Of a stretch of 64,000 nucleotides of DNA, positions 16,764 through 27,520 are shown one piece after another. The stretch lies in NCBI RefSeq assembly GCF_002532045.1, contig NZ_NWTG01000007.1:294381-358380 (forward strand). Direction: 5' to 3'. Origin of the DNA: Bradyrhizobium sp. C9 (GTDB lineage: Bacteria; Pseudomonadota; Alphaproteobacteria; Rhizobiales; Xanthobacteraceae). The number at the start of each line of letters is the position of its first letter. Positions within the stretch are counted from its first letter, which is position 1. A model generated the notes under the pieces. The model made no database searches and was not told the DNA's origin. It saw only the letters and a list, made by a program, of their open reading frames with translations. Both the position numbers and the translations under genes were made by a program.

Positions 16764-19037
16764 TCAGAACTTCTGCGTGATGCCGGCGTAGAAGCCGCGG
16801 CGCGGGCCGTATTGCGGCGCGAACACGCCGATGCCGGAGCCGTCGCGGATCTGGTAGACGGTATCGAACAGGTTGACGACGTCGAAGCGCAGCGTGGTGG
16901 GCTTGTTCGGCGCGACGATGTTGAAGTCGTGCGAGACGCCGAGGTTGACCTGCGTGTAGGGCGGCACCGTGCCGATGTTGGCGAAGCCGTCGCGCAAGCC
17001 TGAGCCGTAGATCATCGAGGCGCTGAACTTGGTGTCGCGCCATTGATACCAGCCGCCGACCGATGCGGTCAGCGTCTGGGCATGGTCGGTGTTGACGTAA
17101 TTATTGGCGATGTAGGCCAGCTCGTCCGGATCGAATAGATACTGGTTCGAGACGACCTGGGTGGCGACCTGTCTTGCGATCGCGACATTGCCGTAGAGAT
17201 GCAGATTGTCGTGATCATATCGCGCCGTCAGCTCGACGCCTTCATTGGTGCCCTTTGCGTAATTGAAGGCGGTGAGGACGTAGGCCTGGCCGAACTGGCC
17301 GTCGTCGAGCAGATCGGTTGCGATCTTGTAATAGGCGTCCATGCCGACCTCGAGGCCGGGGATCGCATAGATTTTCTGCGTGATGCCGATGTCGAACACG
17401 TGCGAGCGCTCCGGCAGCACTGGGTCATTGGCGGTTGTCGCCGGCTGCGCCGTCGTGTTCTGCACCAGTGAGAGGTTGGTCGGGGCCGCCAGCACCTGCT
17501 CGGGCGGCGTGAAGTTGCGGGCATAGCCGGCATGGATGGTCGTGCCGTCGTAGGGTTTCCATGTCAGGCTGATCCGTGGGTTCAGCTGGTTGGCATCGAC
17601 ATATTGCCACATCTGGTCGAAGCGCAGGCCGGCGTTGAGCGTCAGCTGGTTGGTGATCTTCCACTCGTCGGCGATGTAAGTGGAGAACAGATATCCGGTC
17701 TTGGCGCTGGTATCGAACACCGAGAGCGGCGCATCGACCGGGTTGCCGGAACCGTCGAGCGGCAGCACGGTCGACCCGTTGTTGACCAGCGAGCGCTCGG
17801 CGCTGAACGCGACGCCGAACTTCAGCGTGTGCGCGAAGCCCAGCCGGTAGGAGGTGTCCTCCTGGATGCCGTTGATGAAGCTCTGGCGGTACACATCCGA
17901 CGCGACTCCGTTGAAGACGAGATCGCCGATCGGATCGGGCATGAAGTGCAACTGGCTGTAGCGATTGAAATAGGCGACCTGGTAATCGAACCCGTCGCCC
18001 GCCTTCTGATAGGCCACGACGTTGAACTGGTTGAACTCCTGTTGCCGCTCGTTGAGCAGCGCGGAATCGAAGTTCGAGACGCCGTAGGCGTTGAAGGCTG
18101 GCGTCTGGCCCGGATTGTTGGGGATCTGATAGGCGCCGTTGGAGACGCCGCCGATATAGGTCAGCCGGCTGGTCGGATCGATCGCGGTCGAGACATAGGC
18201 AAAGCCCTTCTCCTGGTCGGTCCGGTCGTGGATGGCGCTATAGGCCGGCGTCGGGTTCTCGATGCCGACATCGCTGCCGAAATAGCGACCGGAGATATAG
18301 TACTGGGTCTGCCCGATCGTGCCGCCATAGTCGACGCTGGTGGTGAAGGTGCCGTGGCTGCCGCCATAGACGCTGATGCTGCCGGAATTGTTGAAGGCGT
18401 CGGCCTTGGTCTGGATGTCGAGCACGCCGGCGGTGCGCAGGCCATATTGTGCGGGCAGCGCGCCCGTGATCAGCGCCATGCTGCCGACGATCCCGGTGTC
18501 GATGATCTGGCCGAAGGCGCCAACGCCGTCGGGCAGCATGATGCCGTTGATGCGGTATTGCAGGTTGGCGTGCTCGTTGCGCACGTGCAGTTCGCCGCTT
18601 GCGGCGGAGTCCTGCGAGACCCCGGGCACCTGCAGCAGCGCCTTGTCCAGCGTGGTGTTGGTGCCCTGTGGCAGCGCCTCGAGGGCTTGCCGGCTCATCT
18701 GGTAGCTGTTGGCGCCGGTCGGTGCCAGCAACGCGGCGCGGGCCTGGTCGAGCCGTGTGTTCTGGCTTGCGATGGCTTGCGCCTCGGTCTGCTCCGGAGA
18801 TTCCGGCGTCGCCGATACCGCGCCGGTTCTGCGCGCGCGGTGACCGGTGCCGGTCGCAACGCGCGTCTTCGGCTTGTTCGGTCCTGGTGGCGCAGTATGG
18901 CGCTGCGGCGCCGTCACCGTGATGTCGGGCAGTTCGGTGGTCGGCGCGCTGGTCTGCGCGAATGCGGCGCCGTTGATCCCGTAGACCAAAAGCGATGCTG
19001 CGCCGGCAGCGGCGCGTCGTTTGATATGTCCTGACAT
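16764..19037 (-). CDS. TonB-dependent outer-membrane receptor
   Basis: From ATG 19037 the product is 757 residues with a signal peptide (ASLLVYGINGAAFA) and a likely TonB box (TELPDITVTAP). A plug follows with LPQGTNTTLDKALLQVPGV, then a long beta-barrel ending in an aromatic residue (YAGITQKF). Such receptors import metal chelates, cobalamin or other large ligands across the outer membrane with TonB-ExbBD energy. The small Cys/His protein encoded just upstream on the same strand suggests a metal ligand, but no riboswitch or Fur-like box is evident. The frame runs on to 19136 without support. Confidence 0.88.
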   Translation of the reverse strand: MSGHIKRRAAAGAASLLVYGINGAAFAQTSAPTTELPDITVTAPQRHTAPPGPNKPKTRVATGTGHRARRTGAVSATPESPEQTEAQAIASQNTRLDQARAALLAPTGANSYQMSRQALEALPQGTNTTLDKALLQVPGVSQDSAASGELHVRNEHANLQYRINGIMLPDGVGAFGQIIDTGIVGSMALITGALPAQYGLRTAGVLDIQTKADAFNNSGSISVYGGSHGTFTTSVDYGGTIGQTQYYISGRYFGSDVGIENPTPAYSAIHDRTDQEKGFAYVSTAIDPTSRLTYIGGVSNGAYQIPNNPGQTPAFNAYGVSNFDSALLNERQQEFNQFNVVAYQKAGDGFDYQVAYFNRYSQLHFMPDPIGDLVFNGVASDVYRQSFINGIQEDTSYRLGFAHTLKFGVAFSAERSLVNNGSTVLPLDGSGNPVDAPLSVFDTSAKTGYLFSTYIADEWKITNQLTLNAGLRFDQMWQYVDANQLNPRISLTWKPYDGTTIHAGYARNFTPPEQVLAAPTNLSLVQNTTAQPATTANDPVLPERSHVFDIGITQKIYAIPGLEVGMDAYYKIATDLLDDGQFGQAYVLTAFNYAKGTNEGVELTARYDHDNLHLYGNVAIARQVATQVVSNQYLFDPDELAYIANNYVNTDHAQTLTASVGGWYQWRDTKFSASMIYGSGLRDGFANIGTVPPYTQVNLGVSHDFNIVAPNKPTTLRFDVVNLFDTVYQIRDGSGIGVFAPQYGPRRGFYAGITQKF

Positions 19038-19184
19038 GTTGGTTCTCGATCTCACGAGGCTGCGATCCGGATCCTCAGTGAAGGACGCGGTCGAGCCCGC
19101 CGTCGATGCGCGACGGCGAAATTCCCCGTTGCTCAAACGGCAGCCGACATGTGGCCGCGTTCGAAGTTCACTCGTGCAGGGAGG

Positions 19185-19556
19185 TCAGGAGATCGGAGGC
19201 GCGCGCGGCTGATAGTGCAGCCGGCCGATGTCGAGCGGGGCCGCATGATTGTCGATGTGCCAGGCGAGCAGAGCTGCGGCATCCGGCAGCTGCAGGGGTG
19301 GCAGCGCCGGTGCCGGCGTTGCCGAGTTGACCATCGCGACGACGGCGCAGATCGCGCAAAGGTCCGCGGCCTGATCGGTATCAGGATTGGAATAAGGTGC
19401 GTTGTGCGAGGTGTTCTCGACATACGCCGCTGGTGACGTCGTCGCCTGTGCCGACGTGATGGCATGGAAATGGCCGAACGACAGCACGAACTGGATCGAC
19501 AGCGCGAGCAGCGCCAGCCGAGCCCCGTGCCTGATGTTCGAACGAAACCACTTCAT
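19185..19556 (-). CDS. Small membrane/exported Cys-His protein, DUF2946-like
   Basis: ATG 19556 gives 123 residues (a GTG at 19586 would add ten). The N-terminal hydrophobic stretch (LALLALSIQFVLSFGHFHAI) contains an HFH pair. The middle carries LCAICAVVAM, and a Pro/Leu-rich tail follows. This layout resembles DUF2946 proteins, which accompany copper and other metal TonB receptors. It sits about 150 bases upstream of the receptor gene in the same direction and probably belongs to the same transcript. The family assignment is tentative. Confidence 0.7.
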   Translation of the reverse strand: MKWFRSNIRHGARLALLALSIQFVLSFGHFHAITSAQATTSPAAYVENTSHNAPYSNPDTDQAADLCAICAVVAMVNSATPAPALPPLQLPDAAALLAWHIDNHAAPLDIGRLHYQPRAPPIS

Positions 19557-19754
19557 GACGACGCCATTTCCGCGTCGGGAGGTCACATGACCGATGGACG
19601 GCGCCTGCGACGCGGTGTCGCACAGTTTCGAAAACGCGTCGGCCTGTCAATCCGCATTGCCGGGCAATGCGATCAAATTCCAGGCGATCGGACGATTTTG
19701 CAACATCGCGACGTTGGAAAAATGGGGGCCCGGCTCGCGCCGCGCCCCCATGCC

Positions 19755-20960
<1,206 letters not shown>

Positions 20961-21030
20961 GGGACACCTGTGGTGTTCGAGCTCCCGTGCTGGTTTGCAC
21001 GACTCGAGGCACCGCGAGAGCTCGTTCGGC

Positions 21031-21055
21031 GCCCGGAGCCGCTTCCGCTCCGGGC
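21031..21055. other. Perfect 9-bp hairpin in the EF-Tu leader region
   Basis: GCCCGGAGC (21031-21039) and GCTCCGGGC (21047-21055) pair exactly over a seven-base loop, 70 bases upstream of the EF-Tu start. The 20961-21320 gap holds no tRNA and no convincing ORF that I can see. It must contain the EF-Tu promoter (minus) and the promoter of the gene at 21321. Confidence 0.5.
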
Positions 21056-21320
21056 TGCCTCACATGTCAGGTGTGACGTTGGGTCAGGTCCAAAACGGAA
21101 TAGCGGCGGACGAGGGCATTAGCCCTCCCGTCATCAGCACTGCTGCTCGCTGTGACTGCCGCATGTTGGAAACCTGGGTCGCTCGCTCTGTAAAAGGAGG
21201 CGTGTACATAAGGGGTGACCGCGCGATTGGCAAGAGGCGGGGTCGTCGCGCCGAAGCGGCGCGCTGGCGTAGTCGACGTCCGAAGGGTATAGTTCGCGGG
21301 CACAAGTGACGGTCTCCCGA

Positions 21321-21941
21321 ATGTCGATCTTCGCAAGCAAATCCGGTCTCGCCATCATCGCCGCGGTGCTCTGTCTCGGCGCCCAGCAGGCCAACGCCCA
21401 GGCCGGACCCGTGCGCTACTGGACGCCGGGCTCGCTGTTCGGCTTCGGCGGCAGCCTAGCCGATGGCCAGAAGGCGGACACCTACGGAAACTTTCCGGGC
21501 TTTGACGCCACCGCCCCGAAAGGCGGTGACTTCTCGTATCTGAACGGCCGTCCGGATGGCTGGTTCATCGGCGGCGAAGGCGGCCGCGTCGGCTGGAACA
21601 CGCTCGGTCAATCGGCGGCGTTCGGCTCGCTCGAATATCAGGGCGCGCAGGTCGGCTACAATTTCAAGGGCGTCGGTGATACGCCGGTGACGTTCTTCGC
21701 CGGCTTCGACTCGTTGAAATACAATCCCCCCGGCGCCGGCGGCCCGCTGGCGCCGTTCAGCGGCAATCCCGGCGTCAACGCCGGATACACGGCGCGCGCC
21801 GGCCTGGAGTTCCGCCCGACCTCGAATGTCACCCTGTCGTTCGGCGCCGGTTTCACCCAACAAGGGGCGGAGCGCATGGACAGCGACATCCATTCGCAGC
21901 TGTTGCCCGGCCAGTCACCGGTTCTGTTCGGCGGCCGCTAG
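21321..21941 (+). CDS. Outer-membrane-beta-barrel-like secreted protein
   Basis: ATG 21321 gives 206 residues (a GTG at 21306 is possible). A signal peptide (SGLAIIAAVLCLGAQQANAQA) precedes a Gly/Phe/Tyr-rich region with alternating strands (GGEGGRVGWNTLG, YQGAQVGYNFKG, VTFFAGFDSLKYNPPG, TARAGLEFRPTSNVTLSFGAGF). This is a small-barrel pattern like the Omp25/RopB-type surface proteins, but the sequence does not end in the typical Phe. It is divergent from EF-Tu. The function is unknown. Confidence 0.72.
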   Translation: MSIFASKSGLAIIAAVLCLGAQQANAQAGPVRYWTPGSLFGFGGSLADGQKADTYGNFPGFDATAPKGGDFSYLNGRPDGWFIGGEGGRVGWNTLGQSAAFGSLEYQGAQVGYNFKGVGDTPVTFFAGFDSLKYNPPGAGGPLAPFSGNPGVNAGYTARAGLEFRPTSNVTLSFGAGFTQQGAERMDSDIHSQLLPGQSPVLFGGR

Positions 21942-22065
21942 CGCGAGGCCCCCAGCCTGACGGTAGCGCGTCAGCGCAAGACCACAGCGTTGCGATCCTG
22001 ATCCAACCAGAACTTCAACCAGAACCAAGAAGGCTCGAGCTCGCGAGCACAGTCAGGATCGAACC

Positions 22066-22839
22066 ATGGATATGCAAGGCAAGATCGCACTCGTCACCGC
22101 CGCAGCATCAGGCGCCGGCCGCGCCGGCGCGCTCATTCTCGCACGCGAGGGCGGAGCGGTCGCGGTCGTCGACCAGAACGAGGCCGCCGCGAAAGCGGTG
22201 GTCGAAGAGATCAAAAACGGCGGTGGACGTGCGCTGGCGCTGGCCGGCGATCTGCGCGACGACAAGTTTTCGCGCGATATCGTTGCTGCGACCGTGAAGG
22301 AGTTCGGCGCGCTCGATTGCGTCTGGAATCATCTCGGCATTCCCGGTCCGTCTGTCATCGACGATCTGGAAGGCTGGGATCTCAGCGTCGATCTCAATCT
22401 GCGCTCGCAGCTGATCACCACCAACGCCGCGCTCGGGCAGATGACGGCGCGGCGCAAGGGCAGCATCCTGTTCACCGCATCGACCTCGGGCTTGGTCGGC
22501 TCGCCGTGGAGCCCGACCTATTCGGCGGCCAAGGCCGGCGTGATCGGTCTCGCGCGGGCGCTCGCCAAGCGTCACGCCAAGGACGGCGTGCGCGTCAATG
22601 CGATCTGCCCTGGCGCGATCGACACGCCGATGCTGCGGGTGTTCGTCAACCGGCCGGACCAGCCGGGCCACAACGAGGCCGACCCCGAGGAACTGATCAA
22701 GGCCGCGGTGACCCGCAATCCGATGGGCCGGGCCGCGCGCCCGGAGGAGATCGCGGAGGTCGCGGTGTTCCTGCTGTCGGACAAGGCCTCGTTCGTCACC
22801 GGCATCGCGATGCCGGTCGACGGCGGGACGGTGGCGTAG
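22066..22839 (+). CDS. SDR family oxidoreductase
   Basis: The 257-residue classical SDR has TAAASGAGRA near 11-20, a slightly altered NNAG (NHLG), the catalytic pair YSAAK near 150, and PGAIDTPMLRV. It ends VTGIAMPVDGGTVA. It is probably an NAD(P)-dependent alcohol dehydrogenase of unknown substrate. It stands alone between an outer-membrane gene 124 bases upstream and a convergent TonB receptor downstream. Confidence 0.88.
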   Translation: MDMQGKIALVTAAASGAGRAGALILAREGGAVAVVDQNEAAAKAVVEEIKNGGGRALALAGDLRDDKFSRDIVAATVKEFGALDCVWNHLGIPGPSVIDDLEGWDLSVDLNLRSQLITTNAALGQMTARRKGSILFTASTSGLVGSPWSPTYSAAKAGVIGLARALAKRHAKDGVRVNAICPGAIDTPMLRVFVNRPDQPGHNEADPEELIKAAVTRNPMGRAARPEEIAEVAVFLLSDKASFVTGIAMPVDGGTVA

Positions 22840-22880
22840 TCGTTTGATGGAAGTCGAGCTGTTCCCTCGAAAGGAACTGC

Positions 22881-22910
22881 GCGCTCTCTCCCGCTAGCGG
22901 GGGAGGTGCA
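22881..22910 (-). repeat. Dispersed palindromic repeat B, copy 1 (inverted)
   Basis: The minus-strand reading contains cacctcccccgctagcggg, nearly the same as 33356-33388 and 44623-44655. The core is a CTCCCC-CGC/GCGGG-GAG dyad. It sits between the convergent SDR and TonB receptor genes. Confidence 0.7.
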
Positions 22911-22955
22911 ACGAGCCTGTGGCTCGACAATTAGCGAACGAGATTTCCTCTAGGA

Positions 22956-25499
22956 CTAGAACTTCGCCCTGATGCCGGCATAGGCGGCGAGCGGCATGCC
23001 GGGCACGAAGGTGCGGGGATCGCTCAGCTGCGCCATCAAATTGGGCAGACCGCCGGCGCTGGCAAAGCCGCCCGTTTGATAGAAAGCGCCGCTCAGATAG
23101 TAGCGCTGGTTGAACACATTGTTGATCAGCCCGAACACCTCGATGTTCTTCGTGAGCTGATATGACGTGTGCAGATTGACGACGGAATAGGCCGGCACCT
23201 TCGGGCTCTGATTGGTATCGTCGTGGATGATCCACTGGCTGCCCACGACGTTGAGGTCGGCGCCGACTTTCCACGCATCTGTCACGTTGTAGTCGACGCC
23301 GGCTTTGAAGCGGTGCGCGGGAATGCCCGGGATGTGGTCGCCCGGCATGACGTTGACGAATTGCGCGCCGGCATCGTTGGTCAGGGCATTCGGATTGTTC
23401 GGCGAAGACAGTGTAACCGCACTTCGATAGGTCGCGTCGACATAGGTGTAGTTGGCGTAAGCGTTCCAACGATCGATGCGATAGTCGAGCTTGGCCTCGA
23501 TGCCCTGGCGCAGGGTCTGCCCCGCATTCTGGAAGAAGCCGAAATTGTTGACGCCGAGCGGGCTCGTCACCTGGATGATGTCGTCGTCGGACAGGGTGTG
23601 AAACACGCCCAGGCCCCAGCTCAGCATGCCGGTCCTGGCGTCGCGGCCCCAGCTGCCGCGCAGGCCGGCCTCGACGGTGTGCGATACCACCTGCTTGAGC
23701 GGCGGGTCGGCCACCAGGAAGGTGTCGATCATGCAGGGATGGTTGGGATCGGAGCAGCCGAGCTCCAGCGGCGTCGGTGCGCGATTGGCCTCCGAATAGC
23801 CGGCATAGGCGGTGAGGTTCGGGGTGATCTTGAAGGTGCCGCCGATTACCGGGTTGAAGCGCTGGAAACGATTGCTGCTGTTGAGCAGATCGTTGGTCCC
23901 GGTCTGGTCCTGCAGGTCGATCTGGGCATAGTTGAATCGTCCACCGGCGGTGACCGAGAATCTGTTCGTCACGTCGAACGTGTCGGTGAGGTAGACGCCG
24001 GTGTAGGTGTTGGTGGCGCGCAGGTCGACCGGGCTGAGGCCGGCGTCGGGCTGGTTGATGAAGACACCGGTGCCGGTCACGAACAGATTCTGGTCGACGG
24101 TGCCGAGCTCGCTGGTCGCAGTAAACTTGGTGTTGCCATGGTCGACGCTGACGCCCATGACGACGTGGTTGTCGTGTCCGAACAGCTGATCCGAGTTGGT
24201 CAATTGCGCGGTGCCGCCAAAGCTGTTGGTCGCAGCCCGGTTACGATCGAGTTCGCCAAGGAAAGCGTTGCCCAGCGTGTTCGGGGTCGCGGGACCGTCC
24301 GCGGGACCGAAGACTGGAAGGCCGTCGCCGATGCACAAGGTGGTGGGATCGTCGCACGGCGCAACGTCGGTGCCGTTGCCGTCGACATGAGTCTGCCGGA
24401 AGCCGCGGAAATAGGCGTTGCCCTGGAATGACCAGGTGTCCGAGAAATTATGGCTCAGCGTGGCATTGACGAAGGCGAGCTGCAGCATCGTCGATTGCGG
24501 CCAGGTGTAGACGCTCGACCAGCGCTGGTTGAGCATCTCGACCGGGGTTGCGGCGACGTTGCCGAGCAGATTGCTGGCGCCGGTGAAATTGACGTGGAAT
24601 TCGGTGTCGTCGTTGCGCGCGCCGATGTCGACATACATGCGGTTGACGTGCGACGAATTGGCGTAGTCGCGCCAGCCGCGATCGTAGGCGGATTCGAACG
24701 CCGCATAGGCCGAGATATTGTCCTTCTGGCCGCCGGCCTGCACGCTGCCCTGCACGCGCCCAAAGGAGCCGCCGAACACTTCACCCTCGACGCCCTGATA
24801 GGTGAAGCCGTTCTTCATCTGGATGCTGAGCGCGCCGCCGATCGCGTTGAGGCCGAACACGGGGTTGTTGGGCACCAGCGATACCCGGTCGATGGCCTTT
24901 TCCGGGATGAAATCCCAGTTGACCACGTCGCCCCAGGATTCGTTGATGCGGACGCCGTTCTGATAGACCGCGATGCCCTGCGGCGTTCCCTGAACCGGCG
25001 AGGCGACGAAGCCGCGATAGTCGAGATTGCGCTGGAACGGGTTGCCGGTCTGGTCGGTCAGCGTGACGCCGGGCAGCTTGCGGTTCACCGAGTCGAGAAA
25101 GTTCGTCGAATAGTTGCGGCTGAAATCCGCCGAGGTCAGCACCTCGGTGTTGGACGGAATCTTGTCGCGATCGAGCAGGCTCGAATCGCGCTCGGAGGGG
25201 CCCGGGACCCCGGTTCCGCCCTCGGGCGCCGCCGCGGTTTGCGCCGGCGCGGCCCGGGTTCGGGCGGTTCGCGAGGTCCGCACCACCGGCCGGGAGGCGG
25301 GCTTGATGCTGCGCGTACCCGAAAGCGGCGAGGGGGCAATCACGGTGACCGGCGGCAGTTCGGTCGGGGCGGGGGTCTGGGCTTGCACCGTCGTCAGCGG
25401 CGCCGCGGCGCCGATGGCTGTGAGCATGGCCGCAGCGCCGCGCGTCGTGACCGAACCAGACCAAAACCGTGTTGCTGCACGCAACAACGCACCAGCCAT
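22956..25499 (-). CDS. TonB-dependent outer-membrane receptor (second)
   Basis: ATG 25499 gives 847 residues (GTG 25508 is an alternative). The N-terminus is exported, followed by a TonB-box-like LPPVTVIAP, a basic Thr/Ala linker, and a plug: SRNYSTNFLDSVNRKLPGVTL-type start, NPFQRNLDYRGF, GIAVYQNGVRINESWGD, NNPVFGLNAIGGA. The barrel ends LAAYAGIRAKF with the terminal Phe. The plug resembles receptors of the FecA/organic-substrate kind rather than haem receptors. It lies next to a LigK/LigJ-like aromatic-acid unit, so an aromatic ligand is possible. That link rests on proximity only. Confidence 0.88.
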   Translation of the reverse strand: MAGALLRAATRFWSGSVTTRGAAAMLTAIGAAAPLTTVQAQTPAPTELPPVTVIAPSPLSGTRSIKPASRPVVRTSRTARTRAAPAQTAAAPEGGTGVPGPSERDSSLLDRDKIPSNTEVLTSADFSRNYSTNFLDSVNRKLPGVTLTDQTGNPFQRNLDYRGFVASPVQGTPQGIAVYQNGVRINESWGDVVNWDFIPEKAIDRVSLVPNNPVFGLNAIGGALSIQMKNGFTYQGVEGEVFGGSFGRVQGSVQAGGQKDNISAYAAFESAYDRGWRDYANSSHVNRMYVDIGARNDDTEFHVNFTGASNLLGNVAATPVEMLNQRWSSVYTWPQSTMLQLAFVNATLSHNFSDTWSFQGNAYFRGFRQTHVDGNGTDVAPCDDPTTLCIGDGLPVFGPADGPATPNTLGNAFLGELDRNRAATNSFGGTAQLTNSDQLFGHDNHVVMGVSVDHGNTKFTATSELGTVDQNLFVTGTGVFINQPDAGLSPVDLRATNTYTGVYLTDTFDVTNRFSVTAGGRFNYAQIDLQDQTGTNDLLNSSNRFQRFNPVIGGTFKITPNLTAYAGYSEANRAPTPLELGCSDPNHPCMIDTFLVADPPLKQVVSHTVEAGLRGSWGRDARTGMLSWGLGVFHTLSDDDIIQVTSPLGVNNFGFFQNAGQTLRQGIEAKLDYRIDRWNAYANYTYVDATYRSAVTLSSPNNPNALTNDAGAQFVNVMPGDHIPGIPAHRFKAGVDYNVTDAWKVGADLNVVGSQWIIHDDTNQSPKVPAYSVVNLHTSYQLTKNIEVFGLINNVFNQRYYLSGAFYQTGGFASAGGLPNLMAQLSDPRTFVPGMPLAAYAGIRAKF

Positions 25500-25626
25500 A
25501 ACGCCCACCCTGTTGTCCCGGTTCGGCTTTTATCCCCGACGAACCTTGGCTTCGAGACTGCGGGAGCGCCTTGGCTTTGGCAAACAAGATGTGTCCCGGA
25601 GGTCCGGGATTCTTTTCCATCTGCAA

Positions 25627-25643
25627 TCGGGAAAAATTCCCGA
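25627..25643. other. Short dyad in the receptor leader
   Basis: TCGGGAA (25627-25633) and TTCCCGA (25637-25643) are exact reverse complements separated by three A. It is about 130 bases upstream of the receptor start, where an operator would lie. A second dyad, GGCAGGC/GCCTGCC at 25718-25736, follows the stop of the aldolase gene and may help end its transcript, but no T-run is present. Confidence 0.35.
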
Positions 25644-25752
25644 TGCTGGTCGACGGACGCGCCAACCGTTCGCGCGGCGGTGATTCTCGCCGGTTTTACG
25701 GAGACTTATGCCCAAGAGGCAGGCATCCCGCCTGCCGGGTAGCGGTGGCAGA

Positions 25753-26427
25753 TCAGTCCTTGAACTCGCAGCCGAGGCGCTGCAGGGCTTCATCGACCCA
25801 GCGGCGGTCGCTGGTACCGGCGAGGATCTGCTGGATGGCCTTCTCCTCGGTCGCCTTCTTGGCCTCGGTCAGCTTGCAGACGGCCTCGGCGTCGTCATGG
25901 GGCACGCAGAGCACGCCGTCATCGTCAGCCACGATGAGATCGCCGGGTTCGACGATCATGCCGTCGATCGAGATGGCGCAATTGATCTCGCCCGGGCCGT
26001 CCTTGTAAGGGCCGCGATGGGCGACGCCGGCGGCAAACACAGGGAACGATCCGGCGCGGATCGCGCCGGCATCGCGGATCGAGCCGTCGATCACGAAACC
26101 CGCGACCCCCTTTTTCTCGGCCAGCGTCGACATGATCTCGCCGATGATGGCGTTGACCAGGACGCCGCCGGCATCGACCACGATGACGTCGCCCGGCTGG
26201 GCCAGGTCGATCGCCTTGTGCACCATCAGATTGTCGCCCGGCCGGGTCTTCACGGTCAGCGCCGGGCCGCCGAGCCAGCCGCCGGCATGCATCGGCCGCA
26301 GCCGGTTGGTGCCTGCGATCCGCGACATCACATCGCTGATATTGGCGACCGGCAGCGTGCGGTAGCGCGCGACGAGGTCGGGCGACACGTTCCGCTTCGC
26401 CTTGTGAATTGCAAATCCTATGGCCAT
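25753..26427 (-). CDS. ligK: RraA-fold 4-carboxy-4-hydroxy-2-oxoadipate (HMG/CHA) aldolase-like
   Basis: The 224-residue protein has the RraA/HMG-aldolase fold. The conserved VIDGSIRDAGAIR near 114-126 holds the substrate- and metal-binding Arg-Asp pair, and GDVIVVDAGGVLVNAIIGEI sits near 78-97. In LigK/GalC enzymes this fold cleaves 4-carboxy-4-hydroxy-2-oxoadipate to pyruvate and oxaloacetate. The next upstream gene is LigJ-like, which makes that substrate, and supports this over the RNase E inhibitor role of E. coli RraA. It starts 33 bases after the hydratase stop. Confidence 0.85.
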   Translation of the reverse strand: MAIGFAIHKAKRNVSPDLVARYRTLPVANISDVMSRIAGTNRLRPMHAGGWLGGPALTVKTRPGDNLMVHKAIDLAQPGDVIVVDAGGVLVNAIIGEIMSTLAEKKGVAGFVIDGSIRDAGAIRAGSFPVFAAGVAHRGPYKDGPGEINCAISIDGMIVEPGDLIVADDDGVLCVPHDDAEAVCKLTEAKKATEEKAIQQILAGTSDRRWVDEALQRLGCEFKD

Positions 26428-26460
26428 CGGTGTTCTCCGGTGTGTTGTCGGCGCGGTCGT

Positions 26461-27486
26461 TCAGTGCGCGCGGCGGTCGAGATGGGCGTTGAGGCGCGGA
26501 TAAACGCGGCGGGCGTTGCCTTCGAAGATCTTGGCCTTGTCCGCCGCGCTCAGCGGCAGCGCGTCGATGTAGCGGCGGGTGTCGTCGAAGTGATGTCCCG
26601 TTTCAGGGTCGATGCCGCGGACCGCACCGACCATCTCGGACGCGAACAGGATGTTCTCGACCGGGATCACCCGGGTCAACAGCTCGATGCCGGGGAGATG
26701 ATAGACGCAGGTGTCGAAGAACACGTTCTTCAGCAGATGCTCCGACAGCGGCGGCAGCTTCATATCTTGCGCCAGCCCACGGTAGCGGCCCCAGTGATAG
26801 GGCACCGCGCCGCCGCCATGCGGGATGATGAACCGCAGGGTCGGGAAGCGCTTGAACAGATCGGAGGTCAGGAATTGCATGAAGGCGGTGGTGTCGCCGT
26901 TGAGGTAATGCGCGCCGGTGCCATGGAAGCAGGGATTGCAGGACGAAGAGACGTGAACCATCGCGGGCACGTCGAGCTCGACCATCTTCTCATACAGCGG
27001 ATACCACCATTCGTCGGTCAGCGGCGGATCGCACCAGTAGCCGCCGGCGGGATCGGGATTGAGGTTGCAGCCGACGAAGCCGAGCTGCGTCACGCAGCGC
27101 TCGAGCTCCTCGATGCAGTTGGCCGGCTTGACGCCAGGGCTCTGCGGCAGCTGGCAGACGGGGACGAAATTCTGCGGAAACAGCGCGCAGACCCGGTGCA
27201 CCAGGTCGTTGCAGATCGTGGTCCATTCACGGCTGGTTGCTTCCTTGCCGACATGATGCGCCATGCCGGCGGCGCGCGGCGAGAAGATGGTGACGTCGGT
27301 GCCGCGCTCCTTCTGCAGGCGGAGCTGCGCACCCTCGACGCTGGTGCGGATCTCGTCGTCGGTGATGCCGAGATTGGTGGTGAGCGGCCGGCGTGATTTG
27401 TCGGCGAGGCCGGCGAGCTGCTTGTCGCGGAAGATCTGCAGCTTGGCCGGCTCGGTGGTGTAATGGCCGTGACAATCGATGATCAT
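26461..27486 (-). CDS. ligJ: Amidohydrolase-fold 4-oxalomesaconate hydratase-like
   Basis: The 341-residue length equals the typical LigJ length. Metal-binding motifs of the amidohydrolase/ACMSD group are present: CHGHY near 5-9, VHVSSSCNPCFH near 173-184 and IPHGGGAVPYHWGRYRG near 217-233. LigJ hydrates 4-oxalomesaconate in the protocatechuate 4,5-cleavage and gallate routes. The neighbours are the aldolase for the next step and a carboxylate-type MFS importer. No ring-cleaving dioxygenase is present within the window. Confidence 0.86.
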   Translation of the reverse strand: MIIDCHGHYTTEPAKLQIFRDKQLAGLADKSRRPLTTNLGITDDEIRTSVEGAQLRLQKERGTDVTIFSPRAAGMAHHVGKEATSREWTTICNDLVHRVCALFPQNFVPVCQLPQSPGVKPANCIEELERCVTQLGFVGCNLNPDPAGGYWCDPPLTDEWWYPLYEKMVELDVPAMVHVSSSCNPCFHGTGAHYLNGDTTAFMQFLTSDLFKRFPTLRFIIPHGGGAVPYHWGRYRGLAQDMKLPPLSEHLLKNVFFDTCVYHLPGIELLTRVIPVENILFASEMVGAVRGIDPETGHHFDDTRRYIDALPLSAADKAKIFEGNARRVYPRLNAHLDRRAH

Positions 27487-27520
27487 GGTTGCGTCCTTGT
27501 TGTTCCCCTTGGCAGGGTTG

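Noticed and set aside
20961..21320. tRNA or riboswitch in the EF-Tu leader
   Set aside because: Only a simple hairpin is visible; there is no T-loop-like GGTTCRA, acceptor pairing or known riboswitch core.
24450..25742. 430-residue plus-strand open frame over the second TonB receptor
   Set aside because: Antisense to the receptor's plug and signal region and without recognisable domains.
25500..25752. Cobalamin riboswitch upstream of the TonB receptor
   Set aside because: No B12-box (GCCACTG-like) or multi-stem layout could be found in the leader on the minus strand.
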